In this document: piece after piece, positions 57,697 to 64,000 of the stretch
How positions within the stretch are numbered: position 1 is the stretch's first letter
How the letters are laid out: the number at the start of each line of letters is the position of its first letter
NCBI GenBank assembly: GCA_019459485.1
Contig: JAIBEZ010000024.1
Location: 1-64,000 of the forward strand
Length of the DNA stretch: 64,000 nt
Direction of reading: 5' to 3'
Origin: Prolixibacteraceae bacterium
GTDB lineage: Bacteria > Bacteroidota > Bacteroidia > Bacteroidales > Prolixibacteraceae
Notes under the pieces: model-generated
The model's input: the letters and a program-made list of their open reading frames with translations, nothing else
The model's database searches: none
Told to the model about the DNA's origin: nothing
Translations under genes and position numbers: made by a program

Positions 57697-58046
57697 ATAT
57701 AAACTTTAGAATTGAGTTTTTAACTGTTTTACACTCGGTCAAATTAAACCTAAATGATAACGACGTGAACGAACCTTGACTCAAAAAGTTAGTTTTAAAA
57801 TGTTAAAAAAGATTAAACCAAAAATTAACGGGTCATAGAAAACAACATATCAATGCATTAACACGGTTAGTTCTAAATTGCATCAATTCGCTGATCTTGA
57901 ACAATCGAATATATATTACAATTGGTCGTTAAACAATGATTGTAATATTTTAAAATAAGAATCACCTGCAACTGTGATTCACTTTTTGGGATGTAATTAT
58001 TCAGCCACTTGTGTGACCTATTGAACGCTCATCAAACAAACAAATC
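57697..58046. other. Intergenic region with two adjacent hairpins
   Basis: 350 bp between divergent genes. It has a perfect 10-bp inverted repeat ATATTACAAT/ATTGTAATAT (57913-57948). A second hairpin, GAATCAC/GTGATTC (57959-57980), is followed by ACTTTTT on the plus strand. No gene on either strand would need a terminator here, so it may be a leader or a small RNA of its own. Confidence 0.45.
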
Positions 58047-59294
58047 ATGAGATTCGGAACGCTTTTTTTTGAAAATTTGAGAATCGCTTTGCAGTCAATA
58101 AGGAGTAACTTGTTGCGAACGATACTAACGGTGCTGATTATTGCAGTTGGAATTACAGCTTTGGTTGGAATACTTACTGCAATCGACTCTATCAAGAACT
58201 CAATTACAAAGGAGTTCACTTTCATGGGAGCCAACACTTTCACCATCAGTTCGCGTGGAATGCGCATACAGGTTGGTAACCAGCGATACAGAACCCGAAA
58301 TTATTCATACATCAATTATTATCAGGCCAGAGAATTTAAGGACAAGTATGCTTTTCCGGCGGCAGTTTCGATCTCGACAACCGCAACGGGAACAGCTACC
58401 GTGAAATTCGAATCGCAGAAAACCAATCCCAATGTATCGGTACAGGGAGTTGATGACAATTACCTTTATACCTCCGGAAATGAAATCAGGATAGGACGAA
58501 ATTTTACCGAAGAAGAAATAAATTCGGGAAGAAATGTAGTGATTATAGGCGATGGAATTGTAAGGAAAATATTCAAAAAAGGTGAAGATCCGCTGCAAAA
58601 AATAATCAGTATCGGCGGTGGAAAGTACCGCGTTGTCGGCGTTCTCGAATCAAAAGCGAGTGGATTTGGATCCGGAGGCGATCAGCTTTGCATATTGCCA
58701 TTCACCAATGTACGAAGCTATTTTTCAAGGCCCCAAATGAATTTCGCTATTCAGATAAAGGTCAACAACACTGAATTGGTTGATCCGGCGATTGGCGAAG
58801 CTGAAGGAACTTTCAGAATCATCCGCAAATTAAACCCTGCTGACGAGAGTGATTTTAACGTAGAGAAAAGCGATAACCTTGTAAATATTCTGCTGAAAAA
58901 TATCCAGAATATTACCCTTGTGGCAACCATTATAGGTTTCATTACTTTGTTTGGGGCTGCAGTTGGCCTGATGAATATTATGCTAGTTTCTGTTACCGAA
59001 CGGACACGTGAAATCGGTATCCGAAAAGCCATGGGAGCCACTTCAAAAATAGTAAAGCAACAATTCCTGATTGAAGCCATTGCCATTGGACAGATAGGCG
59101 GAATTGTGGGTATCATATTCGGGATTCTGGCTGGGAACGGGGTCGCAATGCTTATCGGAACTCCATTTTTCGTTCCATGGATTTGGATTATTGCCGGCGT
59201 AATCCTCTGCTTTTTTGTCGGAATTTTATCAGGATATTATCCGGCCCAAAAAGCATCAAAACTTGATCCGATTGAAAGCTTGCGATTTGAATAG
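58047..59294 (+). CDS. ABC transporter permease, MacB/FtsX type
   Basis: 415 residues: one N-terminal membrane helix (ILTVLIIAVGITALVGILTAI), a large periplasmic MacB-core domain (about 45-280) and three C-terminal helices of the FtsX domain. TERTREIGIRKAMGA forms the coupling helix that contacts an ATPase. No ATP-binding partner gene is adjacent, so it must pair with one encoded elsewhere. The exported substrate is unknown. Confidence 0.9.
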   Translation: MRFGTLFFENLRIALQSIRSNLLRTILTVLIIAVGITALVGILTAIDSIKNSITKEFTFMGANTFTISSRGMRIQVGNQRYRTRNYSYINYYQAREFKDKYAFPAAVSISTTATGTATVKFESQKTNPNVSVQGVDDNYLYTSGNEIRIGRNFTEEEINSGRNVVIIGDGIVRKIFKKGEDPLQKIISIGGGKYRVVGVLESKASGFGSGGDQLCILPFTNVRSYFSRPQMNFAIQIKVNNTELVDPAIGEAEGTFRIIRKLNPADESDFNVEKSDNLVNILLKNIQNITLVATIIGFITLFGAAVGLMNIMLVSVTERTREIGIRKAMGATSKIVKQQFLIEAIAIGQIGGIVGIIFGILAGNGVAMLIGTPFFVPWIWIIAGVILCFFVGILSGYYPAQKASKLDPIESLRFE

Positions 59295-59433
59295 AATATT
59301 CCGTTCCGATCAATCTTAATCGTTAATTATTTGTTCTAAAAAGTGATCTGAAAGAATGGTTCGAACTTTTTTTTCAGAAATAATATATCTTTACTTTTAA
59401 GTACAAATAAGCGAGGTGTAGAAAGATCAGGCG

Positions 59434-61656
59434 ATGACAAAACTTCAGACAAAAGCAGAACAAAGATTAATTCAGGACTATTATGACGACTTGCTAAAAG
59501 CGTGTGACCGTAAAGTTTCGGATGAAGGAAAAGTACGGATTAACAAAGCTTTTGAGTTCGCCAATTCTGCACATGCCGGTGTAAAACGAAAATCAGGAGA
59601 ACCCTATATCATCCATCCAATTGCAGTGGCAACCATTGTGGTTGATGAGATTGGATTAAGCGCAACATCCATTATTTCAGCACTTTTGCACGATGTGGTT
59701 GAAGATACAGACTACACGCTTGAAGATATCAGCAATTTATTCGGAGAAAAGGTTGCCTCAATTGTTGACGGGCTCACCAAACTTACCGATGAATTTACAC
59801 CTCACCAGGATTCGAAACAGGCAAATAATTTCAGGAAAATGTTGATGACCCTTTCGGATGATGTCAGGGTAATTCTCATAAAACTTGCCGACCGCCTGCA
59901 CAATATGCGGACACTCGATTCGATGGCACCCAACAAACAATTAAAAATTGCGGCTGAAACTTTGTACATTTTTGCTCCCCTTGCCCACCGGCTCGGATTG
60001 TATGCCATTAAATCGGAGCTGGAAGACCTCAGCCTGAAATACAAACATCCGGATTCTTTCAATCAAATACAATTCAGGCTTCACAACCAGCGGGAAAAAA
60101 GAGATTATCTGGTTACTGAGTTCATCAGGCCTATCGAAGAGCAATTAAAAATTGAAGGGGTAGATTTTACAATTACAGAACGCCTGAAATCCATTTATTC
60201 CATTTGGAATAAAATGCAAACAAAAGGTGTTTCGTTTGATGAAGTATATGATTTGCTTGCAATACGAATCGTATTTGTTCCCGATCCGAATGTTTCGGAA
60301 AAACGGCAATGTTTCGATATTCTTTCGCTGGTAACCGATATTTATAAACCCAAACCAGACCGCATACGCGACTGGATTACCATTCCGAAAGCAAATGGTT
60401 ATGAAGCTTTGCACATTACAGTAATGGGTCCTCAGGGCAAATGGGTAGAAATTCAGATTCGCACACAGCGAATGGACGAAATTGCCGAACGTGGTTTTGC
60501 AGCTCACTACAAATACAAGAATATCAACGATGTTGAGAATGAACTTGACAAATGGCTTCAGAAAATAAAAGAAATGCTTCAAAATCCGGAATCGGATGCA
60601 CTCGAATTTCTGGATGAATTTAAAATGAACCTGTTCTCGTCTGAAATTATTGTTTTTACCCCGAAAGGACGAATGGTAACGCTTCCTAAAAATGCCACAG
60701 TTCTGGATTTTGCATACGAAATCCATACAGAACTGGGTAATCATTGTATCGGAGCCAAAATCAATCACAAACTTGTTCCGATTTCGCATGTGCTGCTCAG
60801 CGGCGACCAGGTTGAAATACTTTCTTCGAAAACACAAACGCCCCAGTTGAACTGGTTAAATTTCCTGATTTCGGCAAAAGCAAAAGCAAAAGTAAAACAA
60901 TCATTTAAGCTCGACCGCAAGAAACACGTTGACCAGGGTCGGCAGATTATTGAAGATCAACTCGCAAAACTTAAAATTGCCCCATCGTCGGATACCCTGA
61001 AAAAACTTACCAGCCATTACAATCTCACTAACAAGGAACAACTTTATGCACAAGTTGGAATGGGATTTCTGGAACTCGATAATTTAGGCGAAGTCCTGCA
61101 AACCCCGCGCGAAAATAAACTTGCCAAATTCTGGAAATTAAAATTCAGTACAAAAAAAGAAGGAGCTTCAAATTCACCGGACAAGATCGACAAAAAAATA
61201 CCATATATCCTGAAAGAAGATCCGGAACAATTAAACTATACGCTTGCAAAGTGTTGTAATCCTATTCCGGGCGACGATGTAGTCGGCTATGTCTCAGGAG
61301 CAGAACACATTATTATTCACAAAAGAAATTGTCCGGAAGCGCTGAAAATGATGTCGCAACAAGGCGACAGTATCATCACAGCCGAATGGACCAAGTTTAA
61401 AAAACTATCCTACCTTTCACGCATCAAGCTGAGCGGGTTCGACCGTGTTGGCATTGTGAACGAAATCACCACCATCATTTCCAAACATAGCAACATTAAC
61501 ATGCGCACCGTTCATTTCGATACACACGATGGTATTTTCGAAGGTGATTTGTATTTGTACATACACAGCGTTCAGGACCTTGCCGAACTGATTTCCCGGT
61601 TAATGAAAATCAAAGGAATAGACAAGATTGAACGGATCGAGAAAATACAGCAATAA
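59434..61656 (+). CDS. RelA/SpoT bifunctional (p)ppGpp synthetase/hydrolase
   Basis: 740 residues with four domains: HD hydrolase (intact HDVVED at 86-91), synthetase (KSIYSIWNKMQTKG, DRIRDWITIPKANGYEALH, EIQIRTQRMDEIAERG), TGS (about 405-465) and a C-terminal ACT domain, with a CC motif in AKCCNPIPGDD. Both catalytic sites look complete, so it probably makes and degrades the alarmone. Confidence 0.95.
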   Translation: MTKLQTKAEQRLIQDYYDDLLKACDRKVSDEGKVRINKAFEFANSAHAGVKRKSGEPYIIHPIAVATIVVDEIGLSATSIISALLHDVVEDTDYTLEDISNLFGEKVASIVDGLTKLTDEFTPHQDSKQANNFRKMLMTLSDDVRVILIKLADRLHNMRTLDSMAPNKQLKIAAETLYIFAPLAHRLGLYAIKSELEDLSLKYKHPDSFNQIQFRLHNQREKRDYLVTEFIRPIEEQLKIEGVDFTITERLKSIYSIWNKMQTKGVSFDEVYDLLAIRIVFVPDPNVSEKRQCFDILSLVTDIYKPKPDRIRDWITIPKANGYEALHITVMGPQGKWVEIQIRTQRMDEIAERGFAAHYKYKNINDVENELDKWLQKIKEMLQNPESDALEFLDEFKMNLFSSEIIVFTPKGRMVTLPKNATVLDFAYEIHTELGNHCIGAKINHKLVPISHVLLSGDQVEILSSKTQTPQLNWLNFLISAKAKAKVKQSFKLDRKKHVDQGRQIIEDQLAKLKIAPSSDTLKKLTSHYNLTNKEQLYAQVGMGFLELDNLGEVLQTPRENKLAKFWKLKFSTKKEGASNSPDKIDKKIPYILKEDPEQLNYTLAKCCNPIPGDDVVGYVSGAEHIIIHKRNCPEALKMMSQQGDSIITAEWTKFKKLSYLSRIKLSGFDRVGIVNEITTIISKHSNINMRTVHFDTHDGIFEGDLYLYIHSVQDLAELISRLMKIKGIDKIERIEKIQQ

Positions 61657-61664
61657 ATTTTCGG

Positions 61665-61695
61665 TTAGCATTTCCATTTAAAATTACTATTTTTG
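61665..61695 (+). promoter_or_regulatory. Promoter of the fur-like gene
   Basis: TTAG, exactly 19 nt, then TATTTTTG (TAnnTTTG), 26 bp before the start codon. The upstream box is one base off TTTG. Confidence 0.5.
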
Positions 61696-61720
61696 AACTC
61701 TATTTTTAATTGGTTTAAAT

Positions 61721-62173
61721 ATGGATAACCAAAATACCAAAGAAACCGTCAAGCACACTTTCGTAGAATATCTCGAAAACAACGGACATCGGAAAACACC
61801 GGAGCGATTTGCAATTCTTGAGGAAATATACTCGAGGGAAGGGCATTTCGATATTGAATCGCTTTATATCTCGATGAAAAACAAAAACTATCGGGTTAGC
61901 CGTGCAACGCTTTACAATACGATGGATTTGCTGCTTGATTGCAAATTACTGATTCGCCATCAGTTTGGTAAAAGTATTGCACAATTCGAAAAAGCTTATG
62001 CAATTCCGCAACACGATCATCTGATTGATGTACGAACAGGATCGCTGACCGAATTTTATGATCCCCGCCTCCGGGATATGATTGAAGACATTTGCCAAAA
62101 ACACAACTTCAAATTTTCGCACCATACGCTATATATATACGGGCACTTCATCAAACAAAGCTCCGATATTTGA
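61721..62173 (+). CDS. Fur-family transcriptional regulator
   Basis: 150 residues. The winged helix-turn-helix ([46 protein letters not shown]) is canonical. The C-terminal part keeps HDHLI and a His-rich HHTLYIYGH end but has no CxxC pair, so the structural zinc site of most Fur proteins is missing. It may be a peroxide- or metal-responsive regulator with a different stabilising arrangement. It lies directly upstream of purA with a 227-bp gap. Confidence 0.9.
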   Translation: MDNQNTKETVKHTFVEYLENNGHRKTPERFAILEEIYSREGHFDIESLYISMKNKNYRVSRATLYNTMDLLLDCKLLIRHQFGKSIAQFEKAYAIPQHDHLIDVRTGSLTEFYDPRLRDMIEDICQKHNFKFSHHTLYIYGHFIKQSSDI

Positions 62174-62310
62174 AGCAGCTGTTTCTATTCAACACATATA
62201 CTTCAAACAAAACAATAAAGATCCAGTTATTAACACTCCGTTTTAGCCAATCATCTCCAAAATAATTGTAATTTTATCGCCCGTAAAATCAATCTTATAC
62301 CGTGATAAAA

Positions 62311-62400
62311 TGAAACGAGCCATGAGGATATATCCTCATACAGGAGCATGACTTTCCATGGCGAGTTCCATCTGGCAATTAAAAAACAAATTATAAACAG
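62311..62400 (+). promoter_or_regulatory. Conserved structured 5' leader of purA, twin of the etfB leader
   Basis: 90 nt that end at the base before the purA ATG. It has TGAAACGA, then an 18-nt perfect palindrome ATGAGGATATATCCTCAT (62322-62339) that folds as a hairpin, then CAGGAGCATGA. A 38-nt segment (62363-62400) is identical to the etfB leader at 36 positions. The element is oriented the same way relative to the gene in both cases. No purine, SAM or TPP riboswitch consensus was recognised. Confidence 0.6.
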
Positions 62401-63675
62401 ATGAAAGTAGATGTATTATTAGGACTCCAGTGGGGAGACGAAGGAAAAGGCAAAATTGTTGACGTACTGACTCCCAAATACAATGTAATTTCGAGGTTTC
62501 AGGGTGGCCCAAATGCCGGTCACACGCTCGAAATAAACAACTTCAAACAAGTACTTCACACCATCCCTTCAGGTATTTTCCACGACAATAAAATGAATGT
62601 GATAGGAAACGGTGTTGTAATTGATCCTATTACTTTCGAAAAAGAAATTGAATCGATACGGAAACACAATGTTGACCTAAAAAAAACCTTGTATATTTCA
62701 AAAAAGGCACATTTGATCCTTCCCACCCACCGGTTGTTGGATGCTGCTTCAGAAGAAGCCAAAGGTGCAACCAAAATCGGATCAACATTAAAAGGGATCG
62801 GACCAACTTACCGCGACAAGATTGGTCGTGAAGGTTTAAGAGTTGGCGATTTATTCGAGAATTTTACTGAAAAATATACTTCAAGAGTTCAGGCACACAA
62901 AGATTTACTCGACAATTATTATCATTACGATTATGCTGCGCAACTTGCAGTGCTTGAAGAAGAATGGATGAGGGGAATTGAAGTGCTGAAAGGTTTTATG
63001 ATTGTTGATACCGAACACCTGATAAACGACAGCCTTGCTGAAAACAAGTCAGTTTTGGCTGAAGGTGCACAGGGAACCATGCTCGATATCGACTTCGGTT
63101 CGTACCCATTTGTAACCTCATCGAGCACCATTTGTGCCGGAGCCTGCACAGGCCTTGGAATTGCCCCCAACAAAATCGGAAACGTATATGGTATTTTCAA
63201 AGCATACTGCACGCGCGTTGGAATGGGACCTTTCCCAACTGAATTGTTTGACATTGACGGACAGAACATGCGCGATGTTGGCCGCGAATACGGTTCAACT
63301 ACCGGTCGCCCGCGCCGATGCGGATGGCTTGACCTGGTTGCCTTGAAGTATTCAATCATGCTGAACGGAGTAACCGAACTGATCATGATGAAAGCCGATG
63401 TGATGGATAAATTTGAAACCATCAAAATTTGTGTCGCTTATGAAATCAATGGAGAAGAAACCGAAAAATTCCCGTTTGAACTAAATGAAAACGTAAAACC
63501 TGTTTACGTTGCATTACCGGGATGGGAGGCTGATCTGACTCAGTTAACCAGTCAGGATGAATTTCCGGAGGAATTTAACAACTACATAAATTTCATCGAA
63601 GAACAAGTTGGGGTGCCAATCACCATCGCATCGGTTGGACCAAACAGGGCACAGACGATCCATTTGGGAGAATAA
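62401..63675 (+). CDS. purA: Adenylosuccinate synthetase
   Basis: 424 residues. GDEGKGK (12-18) is the GTP-binding loop, and NAGHT, GSTLKGIGPTYRDK, EGAQGTMLDIDFGSYPFVTSS and TTGRPRRCGWLD are all present. It converts IMP and aspartate to adenylosuccinate in AMP synthesis. Its start codon touches the conserved leader at 62311-62400, and a terminator follows. Confidence 0.98.
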   Translation: MKVDVLLGLQWGDEGKGKIVDVLTPKYNVISRFQGGPNAGHTLEINNFKQVLHTIPSGIFHDNKMNVIGNGVVIDPITFEKEIESIRKHNVDLKKTLYISKKAHLILPTHRLLDAASEEAKGATKIGSTLKGIGPTYRDKIGREGLRVGDLFENFTEKYTSRVQAHKDLLDNYYHYDYAAQLAVLEEEWMRGIEVLKGFMIVDTEHLINDSLAENKSVLAEGAQGTMLDIDFGSYPFVTSSSTICAGACTGLGIAPNKIGNVYGIFKAYCTRVGMGPFPTELFDIDGQNMRDVGREYGSTTGRPRRCGWLDLVALKYSIMLNGVTELIMMKADVMDKFETIKICVAYEINGEETEKFPFELNENVKPVYVALPGWEADLTQLTSQDEFPEEFNNYINFIEEQVGVPITIASVGPNRAQTIHLGE

Positions 63676-63683
63676 AAATATAG

Positions 63684-63712
63684 GGAGTCAGTTATCTGGC
63701 TCCTTTTCTTTT
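63684..63712 (+). terminator. Terminator of purA
   Basis: Hairpin GGAG-CAG/CTG-CTCC with one mismatched pair and a TTAT loop, then TTTTCTTTTTCT, 8 bp after the stop codon. Confidence 0.75.
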
Positions 63713-63722
63713 TCTAAAATAT

Positions 63723-63752
63723 TTTGATTTTCAGTAAGAATGACTATTTTAG
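63723..63752 (+). promoter_or_regulatory. Possible promoter of the D-threonine aldolase-like gene
   Basis: TTTG, 18 nt, then TATTTTAG, a near match to the consensus, about 40 bp before the start codon. Confidence 0.3.
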
Positions 63753-63792
63753 ACCGTTCATACTTGAATGAAATCGAGTTTATTCCCCTGAA

Positions 63793-64000
63793 ATGGAAAT
63801 TACCAGGCCTACACTTTTACTTAATAAAGAAATTGCTTTACGAAACATTGAAAATATGGTTCGCAAGGCTGAAAATCTACACCTGAATTTCCGGCCACAT
63901 TTTAAAACCCATCAATCTGCCGAAATTGGAGAATGGTTTCGCCATGCAGGAGTAAATTGCATCACCGTTTCGTCGTTAACAATGGCCAATTATTTCGCCG
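63793..64000 (+). CDS. D-threonine aldolase/D-serine deaminase-like PLP enzyme (partial)
   Basis: Only the first 69 residues are inside the window. EITRPTLLLNKEIALRNIENM, then LNFRPHFKTHQSAEIGEWF, match the alanine-racemase-type barrel of the DSD1/D-threonine aldolase family; the Lys in HFKTH is at the expected PLP-Lys position. Substrate cannot be judged from this fragment. Confidence 0.75.
   Translation, partial: MEITRPTLLLNKEIALRNIENMVRKAENLHLNFRPHFKTHQSAEIGEWFRHAGVNCITVSSLTMANYFA

Noticed and set aside
60145-60837. 230-codon minus-strand frame inside relA/spoT
   Set aside because: Antisense shadow of a strongly conserved gene, with Cys/Phe/Asn-rich composition typical of shadows.
62320-62340. 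Likeness of the purA leader hairpin to the MS2 phage coat-protein operator
   Set aside because: Only a short ATGAGGAT string is shared; the etfB copy does not keep it and no phage context exists.

Overview
The window is one stretch of a Bacteroidota chromosome, probably order Bacteroidales/Marinilabiliales; I cannot name the genus. The evidence is promoters of the TTTG-N19-TAnnTTTG type, a type IX secretion (T9SS) component and a T9SS-sorted cell-surface giant, a TamL-type outer-membrane lipoprotein, a menaquinone methyltransferase, and a Na+-pumping decarboxylase. The sequence is AT-rich and densely coded, with no insertion sequence, prophage or CRISPR array.

Layout. 1-0.5 kb: two tandem perfect promoters reading leftward off the window, probably towards an rRNA operon. 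0.5-4.3 kb: an acyl-CoA dehydrogenase/etfA/etfB operon with a conserved leader. 4.6-9.6 kb: accessory genes (GlxA-type AraC regulator, alternating SRPBCC and VOC small proteins, an HMA-like small protein, DUF4256, rifampin ADP-ribosyltransferase). 9.7-12.5 kb: a GH2 beta-galactosidase-like enzyme and an orphan small secreted protein. 12.8-16.3 kb: the sodium-pumping decarboxylase oadGAB. 16.5-31.4 kb: the large transcription-translation block, all on the minus strand, read in the order rpsU, xerC-like, hpf, tRNA Thr-Tyr-Gly-Thr, tuf, a tRNA-like element, secE, nusG, rplKAJL, rpoBC, DUF3467. 31.5-44.9 kb: housekeeping genes (HhH protein, fba, tamL, trmH-like, FAD enzyme, porT, ubiE, half-PurL, SDR, Ldh, GT2, nitroreductase). 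45-51.6 kb: a 2194-residue SprB-repeat T9SS protein, followed by a 1-kb gene-free region. 52.7-64 kb: gap, a gmhA/GT4/NUDIX/miaA cluster, a TnpR-like gene, an ABC permease, relA/spoT, a fur-like gene, purA, and the start of a D-threonine-aldolase-like gene.

The most unusual observations are non-coding. (1) A ~90-nt leader lies directly against the start codon of both etfB and purA, 58 kb apart. The last 38 nt are 36/38 identical, and the hairpin keeps its pairing although its bases differ, which looks like an undescribed cis-regulatory RNA. (2) In the slot where tRNA-Trp normally sits between tuf and secE there is a tRNA-shaped sequence with perfect acceptor, D and T stems but no usable anticodon arm. 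(3) Two arrays of 22-bp-period repeats occupy two convergent intergenic gaps. All calls were made by eye without database searches.
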